Below are positions 8,706 through 21,190 of a stretch of 64,000 nucleotides of DNA, piece after piece. Below the pieces are notes generated by a model that saw nothing but the letters and a program-made list of their open reading frames with translations, was not told the origin of the DNA and ran no database searches. Within the stretch, counting starts at the first letter, position 1. Each line of letters opens with the position of its first letter. A program made the position numbers and the translations under genes. This DNA is from Myripristis murdjan (lineage: Eukaryota; Chordata; Actinopteri; Holocentriformes; Holocentridae). The stretch covers positions 38,494,230-38,558,229 of the forward strand of contig NC_043992.1 of assembly GCF_902150065.1 (NCBI RefSeq), given 5' to 3'.

Positions 8706-11700
8706 CTACGCGTCTGAACCTTTCTGCCTGCGTTTGGAGGGCGGGATCAGGCGGCTCGGCAGCTCCGGCGGCAGGCCGTGACCCTCCAGTTTGACCTCGA
8801 TCAGGTGGCTGGCCAGGGCGAACTCTTCGTCATCCAGCATGCCGTCGCGGTCCACATCGGACAGCTTCCAGATGCGGCCCAGCACCGAGTTGGGCAGGCG
8901 GGTGCTCACCATCCAGTCCTTCGCCTTGGTGCCGCTCAGCTTGCCCTCGTTGGGAGCGAGGTTATAGAAGATCTCGTCGTACTTGGGCTTGTCTTTGGTC
9001 ACGACCCAGTCCTCCTCCTCCTCACATTCCTCTCCGTTCTCCTCGGAGAAGGGATCCCCCTCGGTGAACGGGCCAGCGCGGGTCCCCAGGAAGGCTCCAC
9101 CCTGCACGCCCGGCTGCTCTCCGGCCTCCAGCTCCTCCTGCCGCAGGAGGGGCATCAGCTTGGCGATGTCGGTGGAGAGCAGCTCGTCCAGAGCGGCCAT
9201 CAGATTGGGCTTCAGGGTCTTGAACTTGGTGAAGTCGTGAACCATCAGTTGCTCCTTAAGAAAAAAAAGAACAAAGGACCAAAATATGTGTTAGCCAGTA
9301 GGATTAAAACATGGTGGTGTTTGAAAAAAAAAAAAAAAAGAGAGAGAGAGAGAAAAAAGCTTTGCGTAATTGCACACCAGATGTTCCCAGCAGTAAAGAA
9401 CAAAAGGCTCAGACTAACCTGCATCTTAGCACAATCTGGGAAGTCTCCAGGGGATATGTGGTGCTGCAGCTGGATTTTGGAGAAAATAACGGGCAGCTGG
9501 TAGATCAGATTCTTCTTCTTATTGTCTTTCCTGAAGACAGAGGGCATCTCCTGCTTTAGGTAGCTGATGATGTGGGCATGGACCTGGGATACAGAAAAGT
9601 ATGGCGGCATAGTTTTTAAAACACGTTTCACCCATGAGCCAAGCGTAATTTAACCCTCCTGTTATGTTCACATTTTTGAACATCCTTTATGTTTGTGGTC
9701 AATTTGACCTCTGCAGTTTAAACTTCCACAAAATTATTATAACTAAAATTGTTATCAAAGTTTATGTGTCAAGTACTTTATGTTTCTTTGTTGACGACCT
9801 AAATAGCCCTTTAAATAAAACATAACTCCACCCCACCCCCACTTATACATCCAGTATTCCTATTATGCGACAATGGAAAAATATTCAAATCACCATAAAA
9901 TCTCACTGATTGATCTAAAATTGGAAAGAAATATTAATTTTTGGTGTTTTAATGGCTTTATATTATTTCTAAGTACAGATTTTTGTTATTTATAACCGAT
10001 GCGTTACAAAGTGTGTACAGGACATTGAAAACATATCATCACGTCAATTTCATCTTTACCTGGTAGTGCCCATTACATTAGGAACACTCATTAAATATGA
10101 AGCAAAAAAAAGATGTTAATCATTTATTTGGAGACATTAAACATTGGCCTGGGTCAAATTGACCCTGCACTGCAAAAAGTCAAATCTTACCAAGATTATT
10201 TGTCTTATTTCAAGTCAAAATGTCTTATTTCTAGTCAAAATATCTCATTACACTTAAAATAAGACATGATCAGCTCAGAAATTACTTGTCTTTTGACAAT
10301 TTTCACCTGTTTCAAGTGAAAATTCACTTGAAACGAGTTAAAATTAGCTTGAAACAAGAAACAAATTCTGCCAATGGAACAAGCAAAATTTTACTTGTTC
10401 ACTTGTGTCACAAGTAAAAATTTGCTTGTTCACTTTTGTCACAAGTAAAAATTCGCTTGTTCCATTGGCAGAATATGTTTCTTGTTTCTAGCAAATTTTA
10501 ACTTGTTTCAAGTAAATTTTCACTTGAAACAGGTGAAAATTGTCTAAAGACAAGTAATTTCTGAGCTGATCATGTCTTATTTTAAGTGTAATGAGATATT
10601 TTGACTAGAAATAAGACATTTTGACTTGAAATAAGACAAATACTCTTGGTAAGATTTTGAGTTTTTGCAGTGTGAACATAATAGGAGGGTTAAGACAATT
10701 ACCTGTCTGTCTAGTAGGAACACATTATACATTTTGACAGCATGACCAGTCACCCACCCTGACCAGACGAGCCCTCTTGACCAGGTCGTTGAGTTTGCGC
10801 AGGGCTGCGTGGCGGGGAAGGTTCTGGATGTCCGCGAACAGGTCCTCCTCCTCCAGCTCGAACAGCCGGCGGTTGTCGGGCACCAGCAGCGGCTCGGACC
10901 AGAAGGAGCCGATGTAGACGCGCAGCACCTCCGGGGTGCCGAACACCTTCCCCAGGGACCACATGAGCGCGCCGTACACGCGCATCAGCTGCTGGGTGTC
11001 CACCATGTCGGCCTTGTTGAGCACCACGCGCAGCTTGTCCTCGTTGCCTTTGAGGGCGCCGATGGCCTCGGAGAACTCATCCGAGATCTCCAGCTTGTGG
11101 GCGTCGAACAGCAGGATGATCCGGTCCACGCGCTCGGCAAACCAGCGCAGCACAGCCGGGAAGTCGTAGCCTGGCCACAGGGACAGAGGGCGGGTCACGA
11201 AAAATATTCAGGACTGTAAATATTCATGGAAATGGAAACAGACACACACACACGCAGACAGCAGGAGAGGGGAGAAGGTCAACACAGACACAAACCCTTC
11301 ACACCTCTTCCTCCGTCACACTCACAACCTTTACACTCCTGCCTTCATCCGCCTCATCACGTCTAAAATAATATTGATTATTTCATTTATCAAAACATAA
11401 TCTGACCCTTTTTTCTCCCTTATAAATGATCATAGGGGTTAGTTTCTCATGCACTTAAGTGAGAGTTGAATTAAGGCTGGATGAACAGAAAAATTAATAA
11501 CTCTAGACAGATAATGATGCATGGAGATTATGAAGTCTCAACAGTACATCCTTCCAGGTGCGCTCATGGCACTTAGTTTCCTCTCTCTCTCTGTACTGTT
11601 GAGAGCCGTGCTTGCCTTGTCGCCGTGTGGTATTGTGATAGAGAATGTTGCTCCCATGGGTTAGCCGGATGTGACAGAGGAGATGAGTTTGTGAGCTTGA

Positions 11701-12071
11701 GGTTTGGGGGGGTGGGTGTGTGTCTCTGCAGGCCCGACATGCCCTCTCCTTACCTTTGCCATGTCCCTCACCTCTGCTCACTCTCTGCTTGGCGCCGGAC
11801 AGGATGCCCGGCGTGTCGATGATGCTGATGCTCTCCAGGACCTGGTTGGGCAGCTGGGCGCACTGGAACCTGGCATTCATCGGCACAGAGGTGAACACTC
11901 ACACACACACACACACACACGAGGCGGCGAACATCTACCCGGTGTCAGATTTGGTAAAACGCTTTGTCGAAAACATGGATGGAAAGAATATGAATGATGT
12001 GAATCACGGTTATGTTCTGTTTTTGTAGCAGCAAAAGTGATCTAAGGAGCAGACTGGAAAAAGCCCCCCCT

Positions 12072-12127
<56 letters not shown>

Positions 12128-13636
12128 CTCTCCACATGCACAGCAGGCCATTGTGTGGAAGCAGGCCTCTCGGTGCTCGGGGCTTCCTGAAGGAAAATGA
12201 GCACCACTGCCAGAATCAAACAATAAGGCCCGCTAACGATGTGTGGCTTAGAACAACATCGGCACTTCCTGTCGCTTATGAGCTTGATGAGCCCTCCAGT
12301 TCCCAGAACAGGAAGTCAACGCAAAAGGAGAGACGCAAACATGTTCACAAACACACCCGTCCGAGGTGGAGAGGGGCTCCCCGAGAAAACTGGCATCAGG
12401 GCGCCTTCTCCTCAGAGCCCCATGAGCAGGAGCTGTGAGCGCTCCTGTCACTGCGACTCTACCGCACATAGCATGGAAACAGACGGGACCGTATTATGAA
12501 ACATGTGACCGCCACAGTTTACATCAGTGGAAAAAAATACCCACATAAATCTGGCAGCGCAGACAAGTAAACAGTGCAGAGGAAAGAACTGCGGCGTTAT
12601 GTTCCCCTCACAGATTCCCTGCGCCTTCCCGGGCCCGTGACTTCATTTGTTTGTCTTTGCCCCGAGGGGCCGTGGCGGCCCCTGACCTCGTCTTTGAACT
12701 TGCACACACTGCAGTTGCCTCTTGAGTACATTAGCTTTCATCACCCTCTTGGGCGATATCGCTCCCTTTCTCCATTTTTCCACAAATAAGGCAACTGCCT
12801 CCCCGCTCTGAAATTTGGCACAAGGACTTGAAATTCCATGCAGCAAAAAAAAACTGGTGCACATCCTCCTCTCACACAGTCTCTGCATTTCCACGCTGTG
12901 CTATGCCCTCCTCCCCTCCCCTCCTCCTCCTCCCCTCCCCTCCCCTCAGTGGAATCATTACACAAGACGCTCACCTGTTGAGGAAGGTGTTCCCAAAGGG
13001 GTTCAGCTTGCGGAAAGGCTTGTTGGGGTCGACGATGAGGGCGTTCCCGGGATGACGCTCTCCACATCTCCGTGCATGACGGCGGTGAAGCAGTCGGTGG
13101 TGGGCTCAGGCCCCACCCTGCTCCCGGGGATGTCCTGCTCCAGCAGATACCTGTCAGTCACAGACACAGCGCTCCAAATGAGCCCCCTTGCACTGAAGAG
13201 CATCAGGATAAAGAGGGATAATCTCATGTTTTTGACTTGTGATTAGGACTGGGCGATATGTATCAAAATCCTGATATGAGACTAGCTATAGTCTGCAATG
13301 TGGTGATTCCTTAAGAGGCCGAATCAAGTCGGTCAGTTCCTGAATCCCAGTACCGGGCGTCGGGTTCTGCCACTTGGTTCTTGGTTCTCAGGGTTTCATG
13401 CTAACTCTCCTTATCTATACAATTCAATTCCATCTGTATGTTTCATATTCATTACCATCTGTATATTTCACATCTAATATCTCTTTTTCTTAGCCCTTAT
13501 TGTACATTTTTAGTTTTAGCCTTTATAGTCTTTATTGTATATATTTAGCTTTTATTCTATTTTATTTAACTTTATTATACATTTCTACTGTTGCTGCTGG
13601 AACACCAGAATTTCCCTGGTTGGGATCAATAAAGTA

Positions 13637-13676
<40 letters not shown>

Positions 13677-14189
13677 ATCTATATATATCTGGATATTGTA
13701 ACATGATACGGTTTCAAGCTGCATTACATTAAAGGGATGCAGTTTTAAGAACCTATTAGACTGTTGTAGCTCTCCTATTAGTTGCGTCTGAGCTGCTTGG
13801 TTATCATATCCACATTAATTATGATTACCAAAAATCTCTGATGAAAGCAGCATTGGTGATGTGAGCCAGCCCTACTTGTGACACCTGCATTAACATAGCA
13901 ATCACACTTTGGTGTCTGTTCTGAGTAGGCAGATTTCAAGGCCTTGATGCTGAGCTGTAATGTCTTACTTGATGAATGTGGTCTTTCCTGTGGAGTACTG
14001 TCCCACAACCAGCACCATAGGCTTGTTATCAAAGTCGGCATCCTCAAGGCTGGGGGAATGGAAGTCGTGGAAACCGTAGTACTGCTCCAGAGGCAGCAGC
14101 TTCTTACGGTACAGGGATTTGAGCCCCTCGGTCACAGTACGGATCACCTCAGGTGCCTTTTTCACATTTTTCCGCCCCCAACGTGACAT
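8706..14189 (-). CDS. ehd2: EH domain-containing protein 2 (EHD2), six coding exons
   Basis: EHD2 is a dynamin-like ATPase that oligomerises on membranes and stabilises caveolae. Exons in gene order: 14189-13969, 13150-12975, 11869-11772, 11170-10758, 9583-9419, 9254-8706, all with GT-AG borders. The predicted protein is about 540 residues (human 543). The P-loop GQYSTGKT is at residues 63-70. [15 protein letters not shown] gives switch 2, and VVLNKADM gives the nucleotide-specificity motif. The C-terminal EH domain has the EF-hand [13 protein letters not shown]. The ending [12 protein letters not shown] and the linker VQGGAF...[22 protein letters not shown] match EHD2 rather than EHD1, 3 or 4. 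Exon 2 lacks one base near 13046-13051: the frame changes between VIPG and [18 protein letters not shown] although both halves are conserved. A splice acceptor at 14207-14209 implies a non-coding 5' exon upstream. Confidence 0.95.
9654..10689. mobile_element. piggyBac-type MITE with TTAA flanks
   Basis: The element begins CCCTCCTGTTATGTTCA and ends with the near-exact reverse complement (TGAACATAATAGGAGGG). It is flanked by TTAA at 9650-9653 and 10690-10693, the piggyBac target sequence. An internal GGTCAAATTGACCC palindrome lies near the right end. No transposase frame is visible. It sits in the ehd2 intron between exons 4 and 5 and carries a palindromic MITE (10168-10672) in its right arm; without that insert it is about 530 bp. 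Confidence 0.85.
10168..10672. mobile_element. Palindromic MITE, copy 3, nested in the piggyBac MITE
   Basis: The longest (505 bp) of three sister foldback elements, with CACTGCAAAAAG at one end and TTTTTGCAGTG at the other. Its flanks are TG on each side rather than TA, consistent with a 2-bp duplication at a different dinucleotide. Its centre has an extra repeat of the ACTTGTGTCACAAGT unit. Confidence 0.85.
11898..11920. repeat. (CA)n microsatellite
   Basis: A short CA run in the ehd2 intron between exons 2 and 3. Confidence 0.9.
12077..12124. repeat. (CA)n microsatellite
   Basis: About 24 CA units in the ehd2 intron between exons 2 and 3. Confidence 0.95.
13247..13675 (+). mobile_element. 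Dispersed retroposon ending in (TATC)n, copy 1
   Basis: This block in the first ehd2 coding intron shares GAATCAAGTCGGTCAG, a CCCAGTACCGGGCGTC core and a GGTTTCATGCTAACTC stretch with 58.33-58.86 kb (+) and 37.87-38.24 kb (-). It ends GGATCAATAAAGTATATC then (TATC)n, a tail common at the 3' ends of fish CR1/Rex1-like LINEs or SINEs derived from them. The parent family is not resolved. Confidence 0.65.
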
Positions 14190-14209
14190 GTTGATTGAAT
14201 AATGGACTG

Positions 14210-16544
14210 ACAGGGAGCTTCTTCTTCAAAAAAAAAAAAAAAAAACAAATCAGTGGCTGAGCAGTGTCTCTGTAAGCTATATTTCCTGTGGTTGAACCTT
14301 GGAAATCTTCAGGTGTTTCCTGTATTTATGTGCACGTCGCTCCGTTGTCCTTGGAACCACCTCTGCACACGTTCAAAGGAATGAGAGAACTAATGTCTTC
14401 CCCTCTGACAATAACCACCACGCTGACTTCCAAATCTCTCTGAAATGTGGACAGAAAAGAAAAAAAACAAAACAGAAATGAATCCAAGATAGTAACAATG
14501 TAATGAAGGAGTCTACCACAAGTTTTCTCCAGACTATGGACGTGGAATCTGCAGAGCACATTGCTCAGGGCATGCCTGGAAAAAGTTGGTGTTCACTTTG
14601 GAAAACACCTAAACCCAGCCCTGCGTCCAGCTTTGCACAGAGACAGCTCATTTCTTTACATCGAAATGAGTAAGACAGTCCTTTTTCCCCAGTGTTTTTT
14701 TTTTCTTTTTCCCCTCAGTGGAATGTTAAATGTGTGAATGATTATGAATCGTCTCTGCAGTGAAACAGAGAATCCACAGACCTACAGGCACACAGAGGAG
14801 CGGTCTATACATGCTGAGACATTTTAGCTCTTTTGTCATGTTCTGACAGCTTCAGGCCACGGCCACAGCAGCTCTGCTTGGTGATCCAGTCCAAGAGTGC
14901 ACAGCTTTTCCCCTGCTTATTAGAAGAAGATAAGACACACATCACCAGACATGAACTCATCTGTGAAGAAATCCCAGTTGAATTGCACAAAAAAAAAAAA
15001 AAAAAAAAAAAGCTGCCCAGAGGAGACCAACTTTCTGACATGTCACAAGACCAGCGAGCGAGGAGTTTTTTTTTGTCAAAATGGCGAACTCTGAAGATCT
15101 AGAGGAGACGTTATTATACCTCATTTGACCACCATTACATAATAGAGAGTGGAAATGTCCAGCTCTCACACAGGAGTGAGAGCTGATTTACAGGCTTCCT
15201 ATGAATATGAATGCTTTGGATTGAGCTCCGGGAGCAATTCTGTAGCTTGGAAGGATGGTGGAAAATGCCTTGTGGGTTTAGTGCAGCACAGTTGCACCAC
15301 AGACTTGGACTTGGAACAAGAAAGCGAACATCTCTAGCCAGCAGGAGAGGCTGTTATCTGGGGAAATCGTGCAACAGTATCTAAATGAAGCCGTGACAAA
15401 ACGTTTAAAGAGACTGTATATTTGAGAGGTTACACAAACTTATTTAAGGCATTAATTCTACCTTCAAACTGCACTCTGTTGCACAGACCAAGGCCATTAA
15501 AGCTTCAGATTTTTTACTGGAAATCTGGAATCTAACATACAGAACCCCGAACATAAAGTACAAGAGAGCAATGACAAGTACATGAAAATCTTAAAAAGGT
15601 ATATTTACCAAGTTATAATAGAGGAAGAAAGGGTTTCTTCAAGCACCTTCTCTCCTTCCTTCTTGCCTTGTGTGGAGTTTGGAAAATATTTTGACTTGAG
15701 AACAGAGAAAAAAAAAAAAACCTCAGTGTGTTGGAGGAGCTGCTGCTACATGCATGGGTGTACCTCTGTCAGCAAATAGGAAGCCTCGGCCGAGCGTCAA
15801 CGTCGCTGGATGGCTGAGGATCTCTCTTCTCCAGGGTTTAATGTATTTCAGATGAGCTCCGGGTCTGGCCAGGTTCCTCACTCTGATTGCAAGAGCAACA
15901 CACACACACACACACACAATACACACACACACACAACTTTCCCTGCTCTTAGCCTCTCCTCGTTCAGTGCACCTCCTCTTCCAGGGATGTCTGGCAGGGC
16001 TGTGGGCAGCTCCTGTCCAAGGCAGGGATGAACTGAACTACGGGGCAGAGGGTGTGGACCTGCAGAGGGGTGGGGGGTGGGGGGGTTGTGAATAAATAAT
16101 TTGGGTGGAGTCACTTTTTTTTTTTTTTTTTTACACGACATAATCCCCACACATTGTATTCTTGTGCATTCAGATATTCAAAATGATAAACCTGCTGTGA
16201 CTTCACATTTCTTCTTGATGTTTTTTTTTTTTTGGATCAAAGTGTTTTCGGGGATAACGCAGCTTTACAGTTAGATCTTGGGATTTACAGATGTGATAGT
16301 TTTTCCTCTCGTCAGTCTAAACTCTCACCCCTCCCAAACTCTGTGAACCCTCTGGGCTCCACTTTTCCACTGACATGCACCACCTTCTGGCCGCCTGATC
16401 GAGAACAACCCCCACCATGACCACCACCACCCTCCTCCTCCTCCTCCTCCCTCCCGGCCTTAATCATGCTTCTCCGTCAATATTAGTCATGCAGTGGAAT
16501 GCAGTGTGATGATGAGGACAGAAGACGAAAAAGGACGTGCACGA
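14210..16544. other. ehd2 upstream / bicra downstream gap
   Basis: This stretch should hold the ehd2 promoter and leader exon, but neither could be fixed from sequence. It contains an A-run at 14989-15012, CA repeats at 15897-15935, a G-run at 16068-16086 and a poly-T run at 16115-16132. No coding sequence was recognised. Confidence 0.5.
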
Positions 16545-16562
16545 GTTCATAAAAGAAGCAAG

Positions 16563-16568
16563 GTTTAA
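16563..16568 (-). promoter_or_regulatory. Candidate bicra poly(A) signal
   Basis: ATTAAA on the minus strand, about 1.44 kb after the bicra stop codon. This suggests a 3' UTR covering about 16545-18007, which has no recognised repeats except an A/GAAA-rich run near 16755-16795. Confidence 0.4.
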
Positions 16569-18007
16569 TTTACAGTTTTACTAAATGTACATTTCTTTTT
16601 AAAAAGTGTCATTATACACAATAAATACAATACAAAATTAATCTGTAATACTATACTTCAAATTCTCTTACGGTCTTTTTTGTACATTATTATTGTTCCT
16701 TTTTTTCCATTTCGATGCTCTTGCTGTGTTTGTGTTTGAATTGTCCACCAGGGCAAAAAAAGAAAAAAAAAAAAAAAAGAAAGAAAGAAAAAGATAGAGA
16801 GAACATTGAGTGAGGGAGAGGAGAGAGCCAGGATGATGAAACAGTTAGAACAAAGAAGCTCAACAATTTAAGACTGGCCTGCCCCCTGCTGACTGAAATG
16901 CATAAAGTTCATATGTGGCATTGTGAGCGAGCGTCGGGGAGGTGTGGAGCGGGCCTCGGCGACACGGACCTGGGAAATCATCCAACATTTGAAACGGAAA
17001 GGGAACTGAATTTCGTTCCTACATGTTAATTTACACCTCACCGGTACAGTACTACAGTTCCCCAAAAGCAGCCACAAGGTAAACCACTTCACGATTTAAA
17101 GACGAGAGGAGACTCCCCCAGCCTGCTCAGCTGATACATGTATGATTAATGTAATGTGCATGAGACGCTGGTGCAAAAACTGTAACGCGAGTGGAGGTTA
17201 ACCCAATCTGCCTTACAAAACCAAAGAGCTGTTACACTGTTTGAGAAACTTCCTGTGTTTATCTCCTGTCTCACACAGAAGTAGACTGTATATCATTTTT
17301 TTTTGGGAATTGAAATTTAAACTTAATGCTCTTTGACTTTTCAAATACAAACCAATAGCCGCCGGCGCCTGCATCCGGGGGGGCAGCACGGCGTTCATGT
17401 TTGCGGTAACAGGGTCGCACTTTGTCGACGGTGAAAAGACGTGGATGATTTCCTGGCCTGAAAAACTATTTTTTTCCCGCCTCTCCGCTGCAGCTGGCCG
17501 AGGGAGAGAGACGTGTCGGGACTTCTGCGCTGTTCTGAGGAGCTGCCAGGCGCTCACCGGGACACCATTCAGACCAGGAGATGATCCGCTGTGAAGGGAC
17601 TGACTCTCGGGGCCGCCGCATGATAGGAATGTATGAATACTGAACGTGAAAAGAAGAGATCAAAAGAGAGCGGGGGGGTTGGACAGAAACCTTATGATAA
17701 TTTCATCTTATTACTTGAGTGTGACTGAGAGAACTCATACAAAACACCAAGCCTGTCTTCAAGTCCACTGAGACAACACAGTGGGACAGTATGAACTCCA
17801 ACCCCATGTTTTTTACTTGATGTATCCAGGTTGGGAGTCAGCCTGTAAACGACAAAGAAATGTCTGGACAATTCAAATGGACAAACAAAGCCAACACAGC
17901 TTGGCAGAGTAGTACAGTGATACTGTTTTCACAGTGCCCCCCTCCCCCGCCCCCACATGTCTCTCAGTCAGTCCCCTGTGTCAGTCCGGCCTGGGGCTGA
18001 GGGGCTG

Positions 18008-21000
18008 TTATCTGCTCTGAGTCTGGGGCACTAGGCTGCCGTTGTGGCCACGGCCACCGACCTGAGGGTGCTGGGCCAGGGAGGAGGATGAGGAGGTGGA
18101 GGAGGAGGAGGAGGGGACTGATGGTCTGTGGGATGAGGCTGCCGGACCCCCTGGGCGCTGGCTTTGGTGTTGGTGGGGCCTGCCGCCGCCCCCTTTAAGG
18201 TGGTGCCCGCGGGCAGAGGGCCCCTGCTGCAGGTTGAGGATGCTGTCGATGGCACACTGCAGGTGCTCGTTCAGAGAGTCGTCCGGAGGGCTGCCGCTCG
18301 AGAAGCTGGCGTTATCCATGTCGGGGGAGTCGGACTTGCAGCGTTTGGCAGGAAGCATAGAGTCTCTTGTGCAGGAGGACTCTGGGGAGGGAGGCCCCGG
18401 GGCATGCTGGTCCATTCTAAACGTTGCACCTGCCCGCTGTCTGTTTTTCCCAGTCGCCCTTTTGTACTGACTGATATCAGTCTCTTGGTCTGTGTGCTCC
18501 TCCTCTTTCATCTTTGCCTCCACTTTGTCTGGGAAGTGTTGGAGATGGTGCTGTTGTGTCGTTTTGATGCCGCGGTTAAACACCTCCTCCACCTGGTCCA
18601 GCCCCTGCACCGCACTCCCCAGTCTGCCCCCCTCATGGCTCGACTCTGTGTGGGGCAGAGAAAGCTCCCTGCCTCTTTTCTCCACCTTCACACTGGCTAT
18701 CACTGTCCGCTCTGAGGAAGGAGACGTGGCCTCGGGCCGGGGGGGCGACGGCGTGGGTCTGGGGTAGGACAGGCTCTCGTCTCCTCCTCCCGGGACGCCA
18801 GGTCGGACCCGGGGACTGACGTTTTCCCTGTAGGTCTTCCGGAGGGGCAGGCGACAAGTGGTCTGAGGGGGTGTGGCAGTGGAGGCGGGGTTGCGTTTGA
18901 CCCCGCCCACATCGTGGTGCTCTAACGTCCCGTTCATCTGAGTGGAGGAGGAGGAGGAGGAAGAGGATACCGAGAAGGTGGATGAGGACCAGGTGTGAGA
19001 GGAAGAGGAGGAGGAGGATGGGACCGTGGCGGGGGGAGCAGTGCCTCTCAGCGGAGGATTGGACTGAGTGGTTGCTATGGTGGCCACTGAAGAGGAGGAA
19101 GCAGTGCATGCTGGGGACTGAGTTCTGATGACAGTGGTGGGGGGAGTTGCTGCTTGGCGGGCCTTTGGGTGCGGGGCAGCAGCTTGAGGTTGGGGCTGGG
19201 GCTGAGTCTGAGGCGGGGGTGCAGACTGGCTGCTCTGCTGAGGTTGCGGTGTGTGGACCGGGTCTAAGGCAGTGTTGTGAACCACCTTACTGAATCCTGT
19301 CTGATCCTGTTTTATCTTCAGCTTTAAGCCGATTCGTCGGCGGGCCTCGTAGGTCTTGATCGGCGGCTTGCTGGTTCGCTGCGGGAGAGCGTCGTCGTCG
19401 TCGCCGGCTCCGGAGGCGAAGGAGGACGAGGAGGAGGAGAACGTGGAGGATGCGGCTGAAGCACGGCTGAAGGAGGAGCTCTGGCCGGGGGGTTCGGCCA
19501 CCTGCCTGCCGCCTGGAGCCGAGGCTGGAGGACAGCTGGTGGACCAGGACACCGACGCTCCACCTCCGCCCTGCTTTATCACCAGCTTGGTGGGGGGGAA
19601 AGGGGCCGCGGAGGGCGTTGGGCTTGGAGTGGCGGCAGCGGTGGGTGCTGGAGTGATGTTTGGAGCCACAGCAGGGAGGGGGGCCGGGGCAGGAGCTCCA
19701 GGTGCTGGAGGCGTCGTCGCCCCGCTGCTCGCTGAGCTGGGCTCTGCAGAAGCTGGTTGCTGATGTGAGGAAACAGCAACACTCTCCAACATGCGTGCAT
19801 TCGCCACATACTCCTCTGCAAACACAGAGAGAGACGGGTCATTGTCAAACAGCCACTGGAAAAACACAAACTAGCAAAAAAAAAACAAAAAAACAAAACG
19901 TACCTGGCCTCTCCTTGGCCAGCAGCCTGTCCTGACTCAGAGCGATCTTCTCCTCCTGAATGAACATCCGGTCGATCATCACCATCTCTGCCGAGGGGCC
20001 CAGTCTCTGCTCCGGTTCAAATCCCACAGTCAGTTCGAAATCAGATCAGGGGAAGGAGAAAACTACAAGGTCTAATATGAGAAAGCTAATTTATAAACTT
20101 ACTTTTGATTCTGCAAAGAGCAGGTAGCGATATTTGTCCAGCATGGCCTGAGTCCTCTTCAGCAGCTGGCAGGAGACGCTCTCAAATTCATCGTCCACTG
20201 GGCATTGAGTAAAGAAACATATGAATGCAAACAATTCATTTGGGATGAGGGGATTGTGCATCAGCTCCACTGGAGGACGGAGTGTGTTACCTCTCTGATA
20301 GTCTTGAGGAGAGTTGGCAGTGCCCTGGTACAGATGGTAAGGCAGTAGTCTTTGCAGTGTGTCCTCAAAGGAATGGAAAGGAGCACTATAGTTTGGGTGA
20401 AGCACTGAGCCCTGCTGTTTCCTCAGCTGCTCCAGCATCCTACAGAGAAGGGGGTGAAAATCATACAGTTTAGAAGTAGAAGAGTGCACTGACAGGGTGC
20501 AGATCTCCACCAGGCGCATCTCCCCTTCTCTGGACCACAGGCGACCCTCTGTGCTGAGCAAAGCTGGGCTAGAGACTCAGCAGCCCACTGCACCGTCAAA
20601 AGCTTTTCAGATTACAAGTTAAATTACTGTGTGATTCAAATAGAATACAGTACAGTATAGAAAATATACCAGGGTCACTCCACACCATTTCACCAAATGG
20701 CCCACGCACTTGGGTCTCAAAAAATTCTAAAAAAAATCACCAGTTGATCCTTATTTATCCAACAGGCAAACTGTAAAATTTTAGTTTGCTCGGATGGATA
20801 TTTTTTGAGATATGGCCAATTTAGTGAGAGGGGTATGTGTTGATTTTAGTGCGTCCTTATTTTTCCTCCATTTTCAGGTGTCAATATCTCAAGAACTACA
20901 CCACACAGGAAACTGGCATTTGGTACGATAATACACCTCCACCTACTCTCTCAGAATATACAAAAACATCTGTCAAACATCATAACTGGTAGGCATGCCA

Positions 21001-21136
21001 GCCCCTCAAAAATGGAAAAAAAAATTACACGGGTTTCGTGGTCGACCATGTTTGGGCCTTCAGAAAACAACTTTGTTTTTGCCCCAGCTTCTTGATTTTT
21101 TCAGAGCTTTGAGATATAAAATTCTCTGTCTTCCTG

Positions 21137-21190
<54 letters not shown>

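Noticed and set aside
8778-9503. 241-residue open frame antisense to ehd2 exons 5-6
   Set aside because: It crosses an intron border of the real gene and is low-complexity shadow sequence.
12136-12499. Overlapping 86- and 100-residue frames in the ehd2 intron
   Set aside because: No conserved motif, and they lie within an intron between well-defined ehd2 exons.
18164-18715. 183-residue plus-strand frame opposite the last bicra exon
   Set aside because: Shadow of biased Ser/Pro-rich coding sequence.
19816-19867. Extension of the last bicra exon upstream to a start at 19867
   Set aside because: A strong acceptor (TTTGCAG) sits at 19816, and the preceding exon joins in phase, so this part is intron.
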